NCBI GenBank assembly: GCA_965247455.1
Contig: CBDFHE010000013.1
Location: 102,775 to 166,774, forward strand
Length of the DNA: 64,000 bases
Direction of reading: 5' to 3'
From: JACZYA01 sp965247455
Lineage (GTDB): Bacteria > Acidobacteriota > Terriglobia > Acidiferrales > 2-02-FULL-67-57
A program made the translations under genes and the position numbers. Below, one piece after another: positions 18,121 through 28,300 of this stretch (position 1 is the stretch's first letter; each line of letters opens with the position of its first letter). The notes beneath the pieces are model-generated. The model was not told where the DNA came from. It made no database searches and was given only the letters and a program-made list of their open reading frames with translations.

Positions 18121-19274
18121 ACGTCCACCCCCAGCAGGTGCGTGACCGCCACCGAGGCCATCCCACCGATGCTCTGCGCCATCCCGATGCGAACGTTGCC
18201 GAGTTGCGCTTCGCCCGCGCGCCCGCGCAACTGGTCCACCGCTTCCACAATCTGGTAGGTGCCGCTGGCCCCAACCGGATGGCCGCGCGCCTTCAGTCCG
18301 CCCTGGGTGGAAATCGGCAGCTTGCCGTTGCGGTGGATGTTGCACTCCTGCGCGAAGCGCACCCCCTGGCCACGCTCCGCAAACCCGCACGCCTCCAGCG
18401 ACAGCGCCGAGACGATGGTAAAAGCATCGTGCAGCTCGAAGAAATTGATCTCCTTGGGACTCACTCCAGCCTGCTGATACACCCGCCGGGCCGATAGGTA
18501 GGCGGACTCAAACCAGAGCGGGTCCTTGCGCGGCCCCAGCCCAATCGTATCGGTGGCGGTGGAGGACGCCAGAATTTGCACCGGCCGCTGGGTGAACGAG
18601 CGCGCTTTCTCGGTGGGACACAGCACCACCGCCGCCGCGCCGTCGCACACCGGCGAAGAATCCAGAATCGAAATGGGCTCGGCCACCATGGGCGAGCCGA
18701 GAAAATCTTTCTCGTCGATCGCCTCGCGAAACATCGCTTGCGGGTTGTGGACGCCGTTTTCGTGCGCCGTAATCACGAAGGGAGCAAAGTCGCGGCGGGC
18801 GTAACCGTAGCGCTCCATGTAGAGCCGCATCAGGAGGGCGTTCAACGCGGTGAAGGTAACGCCGTGGGCAGCTTCGTAGTCGGCATCGGCAGCGGTGGCC
18901 AGCCCGGAGGTGACGCCGTCGCCGCCCAGGTCGGTCATCTTCTCCACTCCCACCGCCACCACCAGGTCGTGCGCGCCGGAACCCACTGCCAGATGCGCCG
19001 CCCGCACCACTGCACCGCCGGAAGCGCACGCGGCTTCAATCTTGAGCGCTTCGATACCGGGGAAGCCGGCAAAATCCGCCACCAGCGTGGCCAGGTTTTC
19101 CTGCTCGCACAGACCGCCAGAGAGCATATTGCCCGCAAAGAGAGCGTCGGGGCGCTCGACCCCGGCATCGGCCAACGCGGCCTGCACGGCCTCCACCGCC
19201 AGCTCGCGCAGGGACTTTTGCCAGTGCTCGCCCACCGGAGTTTGCCCAACGCCAATGATGCTGACCGAACGCAT
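18117..19274 (-). CDS. Thiolase, archaeal acetoacetyl-CoA / SCP2 type
   Basis: A 385-residue thiolase starting MRSVSIIGVGQTPVGEHW. The nucleophilic Cys is in KIEAACASGGAVVRAA, with the SCP2-like FFELHDAF in place of the bacterial NEAFA motif and the C-terminal GGLKARGHPVGASG. GGGAGAAG lies just upstream of the ATG at 19274. Proteins of this subgroup condense two acetyl-CoA in the archaeal mevalonate route, or act on other beta-ketoacyl-CoAs. The gene sits between HMG-CoA synthase (23 bases upstream) and DUF35 (4-base overlap). Confidence 0.9.
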   Translation of the reverse strand: MRSVSIIGVGQTPVGEHWQKSLRELAVEAVQAALADAGVERPDALFAGNMLSGGLCEQENLATLVADFAGFPGIEALKIEAACASGGAVVRAAHLAVGSGAHDLVVAVGVEKMTDLGGDGVTSGLATAADADYEAAHGVTFTALNALLMRLYMERYGYARRDFAPFVITAHENGVHNPQAMFREAIDEKDFLGSPMVAEPISILDSSPVCDGAAAVVLCPTEKARSFTQRPVQILASSTATDTIGLGPRKDPLWFESAYLSARRVYQQAGVSPKEINFFELHDAFTIVSALSLEACGFAERGQGVRFAQECNIHRNGKLPISTQGGLKARGHPVGASGTYQIVEAVDQLRGRAGEAQLGNVRIGMAQSIGGMASVAVTHLLGVDV

Positions 19275-19297
19275 CTTCTCTCCCTTCCGAGTGAATC

Positions 19298-20368
19298 TTA
19301 TTCGCGGTGAATCTTTTTCATCAGCCGCAGATACAAACCGTAGTCGGCGATTTCGCGCCGCCGGGCGATGTAGTCCCGCACGCTCGGCACGCCGTTGCGC
19401 AGCGCTCGCAGGCGCGGGGTGACCACAATGGACATGCTGTCGCTGCCCGCCCCCGAACCATAGGACGTGAACAAAATCCGGTCGCCGGGCTCGGCAATGT
19501 CCAACACCGCCGCCAGCCCCAGCAGCGACGACCCGGCGTAAGTGTTGCCGATGAGCGGCACCAGAAAGCCCGGCTCGATCTGCTCTTTCCGAAAGCCCAG
19601 CTCCTTCGCCAACCGGCGTACGAACTTGGGGTTCGGTTGATGAAAGACCGCCCAGCGGTAGTCCTTCGGTGTGCGCCCCAACTCGTCCAACAGCGCGCGG
19701 GTGGCGTGGAGAGAATGGTGGAAGTAGGCCATGTCGCCGGTGAAGCGCTGCCCGTGCTGCGGGTAGTGCTGGTGAGCGTGGCGGAAAAAGTCGGGCGTAT
19801 CGGTGACGTAGGACAGGCTGCCTTCGATCTCGGCCGCGGCCTGCTCGGCGCGTCCGAACAGGAAGGCGGCGCCGCCCGCCGCCGCGGTGTATTCCAGCGA
19901 ATCCCCCGGCTGCGACTGCGCCGTGTCCATTCCAATCGCCAGCGCGTAGGAAGCCATGCCCGACCCCACGTAGGCGATGGCGGTCTGCATGGCCTCGGAA
20001 CCGGCCTTGCAGGCAAACTCCATGTCGGCGGCGCTGACGTAAGGGGTCAGCCCCAAAACCTCGGCGACGATGGTGGAGGTGGGCTTGACGGCGTAAGGCT
20101 TCGATTCGCTTCCCACCCACACCGCGCGGATCTGGCCGGGCGGGACGTCCACCCGGCGCAGCGCATTCTGCGCCGCCTCGATGCTCATCGTGGCCGTGTC
20201 TTCATCCGGTCCGGGAACCGACTTGGCGCGGATGGGCACGCGGCTGCGCTCCCGCCCCCAGCAGTCTGCGATGGCCTCAGTACGCACACGCCAACGCGGC
20301 ACGTAGGCGCCGTAGCTGGCGATGCCCACCGCGTGCTGGGTCCGCATCAGAGTTCCCTGAGCCGGCAT
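19298..20368 (-). CDS. Hydroxymethylglutaryl-CoA synthase, archaeal type
   Basis: A 356-residue HMG-CoA synthase family protein of the short archaeal type. Visible blocks are VGIASYGAYVPRWRV, ADMEFACKAGSEAMQTA with the acetyl-accepting Cys, VFHQPNPKFVRRLAKEL with the catalytic His, and GNTYAGSSLLGLAAVLD. It condenses acetoacetyl-CoA and acetyl-CoA. It leads an operon with thiolase and DUF35 in the archaeal gene order. No HMG-CoA reductase or lyase is in the window, so whether it serves mevalonate synthesis or another acyl-CoA route is open. The start at 20368 (GGGAGGG upstream) is preferred; a second ATG lies 7 codons in. Confidence 0.88.
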   Translation of the reverse strand: MPAQGTLMRTQHAVGIASYGAYVPRWRVRTEAIADCWGRERSRVPIRAKSVPGPDEDTATMSIEAAQNALRRVDVPPGQIRAVWVGSESKPYAVKPTSTIVAEVLGLTPYVSAADMEFACKAGSEAMQTAIAYVGSGMASYALAIGMDTAQSQPGDSLEYTAAAGGAAFLFGRAEQAAAEIEGSLSYVTDTPDFFRHAHQHYPQHGQRFTGDMAYFHHSLHATRALLDELGRTPKDYRWAVFHQPNPKFVRRLAKELGFRKEQIEPGFLVPLIGNTYAGSSLLGLAAVLDIAEPGDRILFTSYGSGAGSDSMSIVVTPRLRALRNGVPSVRDYIARRREIADYGLYLRLMKKIHRE

Positions 20369-20448
20369 GGAACCTCAAACCCTCCCAAACAATGGGCGCA
20401 AGTGTACGGGCAGGCAAAGAAAAGTCAAATTTATTATTTCTACAGACA

Positions 20449-20465
20449 CATAAGTTATTCTTATG
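20449..20465. promoter_or_regulatory. Palindromic operator between hmgS-like gene and lysR
   Basis: CATAAG-TTATT-CTTATG is a perfect 6-bp inverted repeat with a 5-base spacer, containing the T-N11-A core expected of LysR sites. It lies in an AT-rich 150-bp divergent region, 54 bases before lysR and 81 before the HMG-CoA synthase start. It overlaps a TATGCTATA stretch that could be the lysR -10 region. Confidence 0.7.
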
Positions 20466-20518
20466 CTATACTCCAGCACGACAGCCAACGTGGGATCGCT
20501 CTTATAGGCGGTGCGGCA

Positions 20519-21409
20519 ATGGATTTCCACCAACTGGAAGTCTTCTTAGCGGTGGCGCGGGAGAGAAGTTTTTCGCGCGCGGCCAAAACTCTCCTGCGCA
20601 CCCAGCCCGCCATCAGCCTGGCCATCCGCCGCCTGGAGGAGGAGCTGGGGGAGTCGCTCTTCGACCGCTCCAGCAAATCCGCCGCACTGACGGACGCGGG
20701 CGAGCTGCTGCTGGACTACGCCCAGCGCCTCACCAACCTGCGCCGGGAAATTCCCGCCGCCGTCAGCGAGCTGCGCAGCCTGCACCGCGGGCGCGTGCGC
20801 GTGGGCGCGAATGAAACCGGCGCGCTCTACCTGCTGCCCCTGATCGCCCGCTACCGCCGGCTCTACCCGCACGTGCGGGTGGAAATTGTCCGCAGCCTGG
20901 GGCGCAACATCCCGCGCGAGCTGCTCCAGCGCAGCCTCGACCTGGGCGTGCTCTCCTACCAACCCCGCGATCCGCACCTGGCGTCGGTGGTCGTCTTTCG
21001 GGACCGTCTGAGCTTCATCGTCTATCCCGCCCATCCTCTGGCGCGCCGGCGGCGGGTCTCCATTCAGGCGCTGGGCCAGGAGATTTTTGCCGCCCACAAC
21101 ATCCGCTCGCACTACCGCGAGCTGGTGCTGCGCACCTTCGAGAAACACCGCGTCCCCCTGCACATGGACATTGAGCTGCCCACGGTGGAGTCCATCAAAA
21201 AATTTGTGCAAATGCGGCAGGCGGTGGCGCTGGTGCCGCGCATGTGCATCGAAGCGGAGCTGGCGAACCGGGCGGTGGTGGAAGTGGAAGTCCCAGAGCT
21301 GCGCATCGAGCGCAAGCTGCGCGTGGTCTATCGCCGCGGCGATCCTTTTTCGCACGCGGCGCGCTCTTTTCTCCAGGTGGTGAGGACGCAAGCGCAAGGC
21401 GCTGCCTAG
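20519..21409 (+). CDS. LysR-family transcriptional regulator
   Basis: A 296-residue LysR protein. The winged helix-turn-helix (about residues 1-60) is MDFHQLEVFLAVARERSFSR, then RTQPAISLAIRRLEEELGESLFDR. The effector-binding domain begins near VRVGANETGALYLLPLIARY. The ATG at 20519 matches family starts; the much longer frame upstream is a shadow of the opposite-strand gene. It is divergent from the HMG-CoA synthase/thiolase/DUF35/dehydrogenase operon with a dyad operator between them, so it probably controls that operon and itself. The effector may be an acyl-CoA intermediate (inference). Confidence 0.93.
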   Translation: MDFHQLEVFLAVARERSFSRAAKTLLRTQPAISLAIRRLEEELGESLFDRSSKSAALTDAGELLLDYAQRLTNLRREIPAAVSELRSLHRGRVRVGANETGALYLLPLIARYRRLYPHVRVEIVRSLGRNIPRELLQRSLDLGVLSYQPRDPHLASVVVFRDRLSFIVYPAHPLARRRRVSIQALGQEIFAAHNIRSHYRELVLRTFEKHRVPLHMDIELPTVESIKKFVQMRQAVALVPRMCIEAELANRAVVEVEVPELRIERKLRVVYRRGDPFSHAARSFLQVVRTQAQGAA

Positions 21410-21609
21410 CCTAGCCGCCCCGAGCAGAGAGGCAGTTGCCCCACAGCCAGCGAGAAGAAACCCAGGGCGAAGGTTTTGTCTGCGCTTGTCCGTGACGATC
21501 GAGCGCCACATCTAATTGAAAAGATAGGCGAGAGCCGCTTGCCCAATCAGCGGTGGGAGTTTGGCAACTCCTGTGCTACCCTTGTCATCGGAGTGTTTAG
21601 GGAGGAAGG

Positions 21610-21996
21610 TTGCCTAGTACGTCCAAAGTTTTGACCCTGGCACTGGCAGCAGCCCTGCTTGCGCACCCGCTGGCGGGCGTGGCCGCCTGTTGGCAGCAGG
21701 ACACGGCGCGGGCCACCTGCCCCCCTCCCTGCTCCATGCCGCAGGAACCCTCGACAGTGGACCCGTTGGTGAGCGCGGCGGCGGGAAGCTCCTGTTGCCA
21801 AATCACATCCACTGCGCCAGCCCCGCAAGCGCGCACCATCAAAGCTCAAGCCGGCAATCTCCTGACTCTGGTTCCTCCTGCACCCTCCCTCGCCACCGCC
21901 TCTTCAGACACACCTGCGCCGGTTCTGGCCGGAGGTGAAGTTCCCCGAAGTACGACCCCTTCTCTGCAAGCTCTCTTCTGCGTATTGTTGTTCTAG
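21610..21996 (+). CDS. Small secreted Cys-containing protein preceding metal efflux genes
   Basis: A 128-residue protein from a TTG at 21610, supported by AGGGAGG about 4 bases upstream. A hydrophobic signal segment (VLTLALAAALLAHPLAGVAA) is followed by Cys at C-WQQD, CPPPCSMP and SSCCQI. The remainder is Pro/Ala/Ser-rich with a short hydrophobic C-terminus. I do not recognise the family. It stands directly before the TolC-type gene of a heavy-metal efflux operon, so it may be a periplasmic metal-binding protein. Start and function are uncertain, but the ribosome site and signal peptide support translation. Confidence 0.6.
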   Translation: MPSTSKVLTLALAAALLAHPLAGVAACWQQDTARATCPPPCSMPQEPSTVDPLVSAAAGSSCCQITSTAPAPQARTIKAQAGNLLTLVPPAPSLATASSDTPAPVLAGGEVPRSTTPSLQALFCVLLF

Positions 21997-22081
21997 CTTT
22001 CTCCCCTTCCCTTTTGGCGCGCCATTGCTAACAGGCGCGCGAGCCATCTGAAAATTCTCTAGCAAGGGAGAGAGGTTCCCC

Positions 22082-23398
22082 ATGTCGAATGTAAAAGTTG
22101 TTGTTCCCCTGTTGGCGCTGCTGCTGCCCGCAGGGTTGCTCGCCCAACCAACAAGGCCGGCGGCGGAAGTCGTCACGGAAGTTGTTTCAGCCCGACAGCC
22201 AGTGCCAGCGGAAGAAGCCCGCCTGCGGCTGGAAGCATTAGTGCAGGAAGCCCTGGAAAACAACCCCGGGGTGCAGAGCGCCCTGCGCCGGGTGGAAGCG
22301 TGGCGCCGGCGCGTGCCGCAGTCCCGCTCGTTCCCTGACCCGGTGCTGGGGGTCAGCTGGATGGGCAACCTCACCCCCTTCGACGTGCAGGAAGGCGATC
22401 CCTCCAGCTTCCGCAGCATCACCGCCAGGCAGAAGATTCCCTTCCCCGGCAAACTGAAGCTGCGCGGGCAGATCGCCGGCCGCGAAGCGGAAGCCGCTTG
22501 GTGGGACTACGAAACCATTCGCCGCCGCGTGGTCGCCCAGGTCAAGGCCGCCTACTACAACTACTTCTACTACCACCAGGCCATCGAGATCACCCGCAAG
22601 AACAAAGACCTGCTGGGGAAACTGGCTAAGATCGCCGAGGTGCGCTACCAGGTCGGCAAAGGCATCCAGCAGGACGTGCTCCGGGCGCAGGTGGAACTTT
22701 CCCGCATCTTGCAGCGGCTCACGGTGCTGGAGCAGCAAGAGAAAACCGCGCAGGTCCGGCTGAACACGCTGCTCTACCGTCAGCCCGACGCCCCGCTCCC
22801 TCCGCCGGCAGTCTTTGAACAATCGCAGCTCACTTACTCCCTGGAATCCCTCTATCAACTGGCGCGCGAAAATGACACCGGCTTGCAGCGCGAGCAGCAG
22901 ATGATCGAGCGCAACCAATTGGCCGTGAACCTGGCCCGCAAGGAGTTTTACCCCGACCTCAGCATCGGTTACGTGTACCAGAACCGCCCGCTGATGCCGG
23001 AAATGCACGGCGTTACTTTCAGCATCAACATCCCGGTTTTCTACAAGAGCAAGCAACGGGAAGGTGTGAACGAGGCCACGCTGGAGCTGCTCAGCGCCCG
23101 CCGCAGCCGCGACAACCGCGAGACCCTTCTCTCGTTCGAGGTCAAGCAACACTACCTGGCCGCCAAAGCGGCCGACGAGCTGGCGCGGCTCTACTCGCAG
23201 GCGATTGTGCCCCAGTCCTCGCTAGCCCTGGACTCAGCCCTGGCCGCCTATGAGGTGGGCAGCGTGGACTTCCTCACCGTGCTCGACAGCTTCGTCACCG
23301 TGCTGGACTACGAAATCAACTACTACCGCGAGCTGTCCAACTACCAAATCGCCCTCGCCCGCCTGGAACCCCTGGTGAGCGTCCCGTTGACGAATTGA
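22082..23398 (+). CDS. TolC-family outer membrane efflux protein (CusC-like)
   Basis: A 438-residue protein with a signal peptide (cleavage near LLAQP) and two outer-membrane-factor repeats: LVQEALENNPGVQSALRRVEA opens the first, and SLYQLARENDTGLQREQQMIERN the second. Long helical stretches follow. It forms the outer-membrane channel of a tripartite RND pump and is followed by the adaptor and pump genes on the same strand. The stop overlaps the ribosome site of the adaptor gene. Metal specificity cannot be read from this protein. Confidence 0.93.
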   Translation: MSNVKVVVPLLALLLPAGLLAQPTRPAAEVVTEVVSARQPVPAEEARLRLEALVQEALENNPGVQSALRRVEAWRRRVPQSRSFPDPVLGVSWMGNLTPFDVQEGDPSSFRSITARQKIPFPGKLKLRGQIAGREAEAAWWDYETIRRRVVAQVKAAYYNYFYYHQAIEITRKNKDLLGKLAKIAEVRYQVGKGIQQDVLRAQVELSRILQRLTVLEQQEKTAQVRLNTLLYRQPDAPLPPPAVFEQSQLTYSLESLYQLARENDTGLQREQQMIERNQLAVNLARKEFYPDLSIGYVYQNRPLMPEMHGVTFSINIPVFYKSKQREGVNEATLELLSARRSRDNRETLLSFEVKQHYLAAKAADELARLYSQAIVPQSSLALDSALAAYEVGSVDFLTVLDSFVTVLDYEINYYRELSNYQIALARLEPLVSVPLTN

Positions 23399-23412
23399 AG
23401 GAGCGTAAGACT

Positions 23413-24756
23413 ATGATCGTCTTAAGCCGAACCAAACTTTTCCTTCTGGCCGTGGCCGCCCTCGCCCTGGGCGCAGCCATCGGCCTGGGCATCGCCTACC
23501 GGCAGGAGATTCGCGCCTGGGCCGGCGGCCAGAACAACACTGCCGCTGTTGACTCCAGCGGTCACGACCTGAGCCAGCCTGAAATGGCCGGCATGGACCT
23601 TCCGAGCCAACGCAAGGTGCTTTACTGGTACGACCCCATGCACCCCGCCTACACCTCCGACCAGCCCGGCATCGCCCCCGACTGCGGGATGAACCTGGTG
23701 CCCAAGTACGCCGACGAAGTCGAAGCCATGCAGGACAGGCCGCCGGGAACCGTCATGCTGAGCGCGGAGAAACAGCAACTCATCGGAGTCCGCACCACCG
23801 AAGTTCGTCGCGCGCCCTTGCAGCGAACTATCCGCACAGTCGGGCGCGTGGAAGCGGATGAAACCAAGATTGCTCACATCCACGTGAAAGTCTCGGGCTG
23901 GGTTGAGACCGTCTACGTGGACTTCGTGGGCAAGCTGGTCCGCAAGGGCCAGCCCCTGTTCACCTTCTACAGTCCGGATTTGGTCTCCACCCAACAGGAG
24001 TACCTGATTGCCCGGCGGGGCCAGAAGCGCCTGGGGGAATCGTCCTACCAGGACGTGGCCCGGAGCGCCGAATCGTTGCTGCGGGCGGCGCGCAACCGCC
24101 TGCGCCTGTGGGACATCAGCGACGAGCAAATCCAACAACTGGAAGAGAGCAGCCAGGTCACCCGCACCATGACCATCTATTCCCCCATCAACGGCTTCGT
24201 CACCCACCGCAACCTCTACGAGCAGGCCTACGTCAAACCCGACACCGAGCTCTACATGCTGGCCGACCTTTCCACCATCTGGGTCTATGCGGACATCTAC
24301 GAGTATGAAGTCCCCTTCGTGCGCGTGGGCCAACGCGCGATCATGCAGCTCAGCTACTTTCCCGGCAAGACCTACGCCGGCCGGGTCAGCTACATCTACC
24401 CCACGCTCGACTCCAAGACCCGCACCGTTCGGGTGCGGCTGGACTTCCGCAACCCCGGCTTCGCGCTCAAGCCCGGCATGTTTGCCGACGTGGAACTCAA
24501 GATCAACTATGGCACGCAGACCCTCATCCCCAGCGAAGCGGTGCTGGACTCCGGGCTGCGCCAGATTGTTTTCATCGCCAAGCCGGGCGGATTCTTCGAG
24601 CCGCGGGAAGTTCAATTGGGAGCGCGGCTCGAAAATCAGTACATCGTCCTGAGCGGCCTTGAGCCGGGCCAAACCATCGTCACCTCCGGCAATTTCTTGA
24701 TCGACTCCGAGAGCCGCCTCAGCACCGCCGCCGGGGGTATTTCGCACCAGCACTAG
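23413..24756 (+). CDS. RND periplasmic adaptor, CusB-like, with heavy-metal-binding domain
   Basis: A 447-residue protein. There is an N-terminal membrane anchor (residues 8-28), then a heavy-metal-binding domain at about 69-100 (YWYDPMHP and PDCGMNLVP). The membrane-fusion core follows: ADETKIAHIHVKVSGWVETV, a helical hairpin near residues 180-240, YSPINGFVTHRNLYEQAYVK, and a beta-barrel with YSYFPGKTYAG-like sequence. AAGGAG at 23398 supports the ATG at 23413 rather than the upstream TTG. This domain order is typical of adaptors of Cu/Ag or Zn/Co/Cd pumps. It links the TolC-type channel and the RND pump encoded either side. Confidence 0.93.
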   Translation: MIVLSRTKLFLLAVAALALGAAIGLGIAYRQEIRAWAGGQNNTAAVDSSGHDLSQPEMAGMDLPSQRKVLYWYDPMHPAYTSDQPGIAPDCGMNLVPKYADEVEAMQDRPPGTVMLSAEKQQLIGVRTTEVRRAPLQRTIRTVGRVEADETKIAHIHVKVSGWVETVYVDFVGKLVRKGQPLFTFYSPDLVSTQQEYLIARRGQKRLGESSYQDVARSAESLLRAARNRLRLWDISDEQIQQLEESSQVTRTMTIYSPINGFVTHRNLYEQAYVKPDTELYMLADLSTIWVYADIYEYEVPFVRVGQRAIMQLSYFPGKTYAGRVSYIYPTLDSKTRTVRVRLDFRNPGFALKPGMFADVELKINYGTQTLIPSEAVLDSGLRQIVFIAKPGGFFEPREVQLGARLENQYIVLSGLEPGQTIVTSGNFLIDSESRLSTAAGGISHQH

Positions 24757-24778
24757 GCAGCACTAGAAAGGTGTCACC

Positions 24779-25303
24779 ATGAACTATCGAACTCTGTTCG
24801 CCGCGCTCATCGGCTTGGGCTTGGTAGGCGCCACCGTCGGGGGCGGGCTCTACGTCTGGCGCGGGCAGCGGCCCGCCTTCTGCGAGCTCTCCGGCCGCCC
24901 CATTCACGGCAACATGCACGTCCTGGTGCAAGTCAACGGGAAGAAATTGCACGCCTGCTGCCCGCGCTGCCCGCTCACCCTGGCGGCGCAAGAGGGCAAG
25001 CGCGTCCGCCTGCTCGAAGTCACCGACTACGTCACCGGCCGGGCGCTCACCCCCTCCGACGCCTACTTTGTGGACGGCAGCCGGGTGGAGGTCTGCACCG
25101 CTCCGCGCCTGAAACTGGATGAGATGCGCACAGCCTACGTGCGTCTGTTCGACCGCTGCGGCCCCAGCCTGCTCGCTTTTGCCCGCGAAGAGGAAGCGCG
25201 CGACTTCATCGCCCGCTTTGGCGGTCGCCTCCAGCAGCTGGACGCGCTACTGCGCCCGGCAGCGTCCCAGCAATCACCCGCAGGAGACCCTTCCAATGAT
25301 TGA
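24779..25303 (+). CDS. Membrane-anchored NosL/TRASH-like metal-binding protein
   Basis: A 174-residue protein with one N-terminal membrane segment (about residues 7-27). A Cys-rich part follows: FCELSGRPIH (Cys35), and HACCPRCPLTL (Cys60, 61 and 64). Further on, SDAYFVDGSRVEVC resembles the NosL copper-chaperone block that precedes its C-terminus. The arrangement suggests a metal-delivery or metal-sensing protein at the outer face of the inner membrane. It lies between the adaptor and pump genes and overlaps the pump start by 8 bases, implying stoichiometric synthesis with the exporter. Family assignment is tentative. Confidence 0.7.
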   Translation: MNYRTLFAALIGLGLVGATVGGGLYVWRGQRPAFCELSGRPIHGNMHVLVQVNGKKLHACCPRCPLTLAAQEGKRVRLLEVTDYVTGRALTPSDAYFVDGSRVEVCTAPRLKLDEMRTAYVRLFDRCGPSLLAFAREEEARDFIARFGGRLQQLDALLRPAASQQSPAGDPSND

Positions 25304-28300
25304 GAAGATCATCGCCTGGAGCGCAAGAAACAAGTTCTACGTCTTCCTCGGTACATTGTTCGCGGTCGCCTGGGGAATCTGGGCGGCCTACAACACCCCG
25401 CTCGACGCCATCCCCGACCTCTCCGACGTGCAGGTGATTGTCTTTGCGGAATGGAAAGGACGCAGCCCCGACCTGGTGGAAGATCAAGTCACCTACCCGG
25501 TCGTCACCGCGCTGCTCTCCGCACCCCAGGTCAAAGTTGTGCGCGGCTACTCTTTCTTTGGGCTGTCCTTCGTCTACATCATCTTTGAGGATGGCACCGA
25601 CATTTACTGGGCTCGCTCGCGCGTGCTGGAGTACATGCAAGGCGTGCTGGGCAATCTCCCCGCCGGTGTCACGCCCACCCTGGGCCCCGACGCCACCGGC
25701 GTGGGCTGGGCCTTCGAGTACGCCCTGGTGGACAAGAGCGGGCGCCACGATCTCTCCGAGCTGCGGACGTTGCAGGACTGGTACGTGCGCTACTGGCTGG
25801 CGAGCGTGCCGGGCGTCTCGGAAGTCGCCAGCGTGGGCGGCTTCGTCAAGCAGTACCAAGTGGAGCTCGATCCCAACCGCCTGCTGGCTTACAACCTGCC
25901 GGTCAATCGCGTCATTGACGCCATCCGCCGCAGCAACAACGACGTGGGCGGGCGGGTGGTGGAATTCACCGGGCGCGAATACATGGTGCGCGGCCTGGGC
26001 TACATCCGGAACGTGGCCGACATCGAAGAGATCGCCGTCGGCACCAACGAAAACGGAACTCCCATCTACGTCCGCGACATTGCCAACGTCCACCTGGGGC
26101 CCGACATCCGCCGCGGGATCGCCGAACTGAACGGCGAAGGCGAAGTGGTGGGCGGAATCGTGGTGGTACGCTTCGGCGAAAACGCCCTGGCCGTCATTGA
26201 ACGGGTCAAGGAAAAGATCGAACAGATCAAAGGGTCACTTCCTGAGGGCGTCGAGCTGGTGCCGGTGTACGACCGCTCCGAGCTCATCCTGCGCTCCATC
26301 GACAACTTGAAGGAAAAGTTGGTGGAAGAAATTGCCATCGTGAGTTTGGTCTGCCTGATTTTTCTCTTCCACTTCCGCAGCGCGCTGGTGGTGATTCTCA
26401 TGCTCCCCATCGCCATCCTGATGTCGCTGGTGGCGATGTACTACATCGACCTCAACTCCAACATCATGTCGCTGGCCGGCATCGCCATCGCCATCGGCGC
26501 CATGGTGGACGCCGCCATCGTGATGATCGAGAACGCCCACAAGCGCCTGGAGAAATGGGAGCACGAGGGCCGGCCCGGCAGCCGCAATGTTGTCGTGATC
26601 GAAGCCGCCAAGGAAGTAGGCAAGCCGCTCTTCTTCTCCCTGCTCATCATCACCGTCTCCTTCCTGCCGGTCTTCACCCTGGAGGCGCAGGAAGGGCGCC
26701 TGTTCAAGCCGCTGGCGTTTACCAAAACCTTCGCCATGTTCTTCGCTTCCGTGCTCTCGGTCACGCTGGTGCCGGTGTTGATGCTGCTGCTCATCCGCGG
26801 CAAGATCGCGCCCGAGCACAAGAACCCGCTCAATCGCTTCCTGATCTGGGCCTATGACCCTTTCGTCCACCTGGCGCTGCGCTTTCCCAAGACGGTGCTG
26901 CTGCTGGCCCTGCTGGCTCTGCTGGCCACCGTCCCCGCCTTCATGAAGCTGGGCTCGGAGTTCATGCCGCCGCTCTACGAAGGCTCCCTGCTCTACATGC
27001 CCACCGGCTTGCCGGGCATGTCGATTGCCGAAGCCGGGCGCGTGCTCCAGCTCCAGGACAAGATCGTCATGCAGTTTCCCGAGGTGGAATCGGTCTTTGG
27101 CAAGGCGGGCCGCGCCCGCACCCCCACCGACCCAGCTCCGCTGACCATGATGGAAAATACCATCGTGCTCAAACCGGAAAGCGAGTGGCGCCCCGGGATG
27201 ACGCCGGAGAAGCTCATCAACGAGATGGACGCCGCCCTGAAGATTCCCGGCATCTCCAACTCCTGGACCATGCCCATCAAGGGGCGCATTGACATGCTCA
27301 CCACCGGCATCCGCACCCCGGTCGGCATCAAGATCCTCGGCCCCGACCTGAAGGTGATCGAGAAAGTCGGTGAAGAATTGGAGCGCGCCCTGCGCGACGT
27401 CCCCGGCACGCGCAACATCTACGCCGAGCGGGTGGTGAGCGGGTACTTCTACGACTTCGTGATCGACCGCCGCGCCGTGGCCCGCTATGGACTCACCGTG
27501 GGCGACGTCGAGGACGTGATCGAAACCGCCGTCGGCGGCAAGAACATCACCAGCACCATCGAAGGGCGCGAGCGCTTTCCCATCAATGTGCGCTATGCCC
27601 GCGAGTTGCGCGACGAGCCCTCCAAACTGGAACGGGTCTTGGTTGCCACCCCCACCGGCGCCCAGGTTCCTCTCTCCCAACTGGCGCGCATGCGCATGAC
27701 CATGGGGCCCCCAGCCATCAAGAGCGAAGACGCGGAACTGGTGGGCTACGTCTTCGTGGACGTAACCGGGCGCGACCTGGGCGGTTACGTCCAGGAAGCC
27801 CAACAGGTGGTGCAGGAAAAAGTGCAGATGCCTCCCGGCTACCACCTGCTCTGGAGCGGCCAGTACGAGTACATGCAACGCGCCAAGCAGCGACTGATCT
27901 ACGTCGTGCCCCTGACCCTGCTCATCATCGTGGTGTTGCTCTACTCCAATTTCAACTCGATGGGAAAAACGATGATCGTGCTGCTCTCGGTTCCGTTCTC
28001 GCTGGTGGGCGGAATCTGGCTGATCTACTTGCTGGGCTACAACCTGAGCGTGGCGGTGTGGGTGGGCTTCATCGCCCTGGCGGGCGTGGCGGCCGAAACC
28101 GGCGTGGTAATGATCGTCTATCTGGACGAGGTCTTCGAGCGCCGCCTGCGGGAAGGCACCATGGCCACCGCCAAGAATCTCTACGACGCCATCATCGAAG
28201 GCGCGGTTATGCGCGTGCGCCCCAAGTTGATGACCGTCACCGCCATCATGGCCGGCCTGCTGCCCATCATGTGGAGCCACGGCACCGGCGCCGACGTCAT

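Noticed and set aside
19307..20518. Long N-terminal extension of the LysR protein
   Set aside because: The extension is the antisense of HMG-CoA synthase; the LysR domain starts at 20519.
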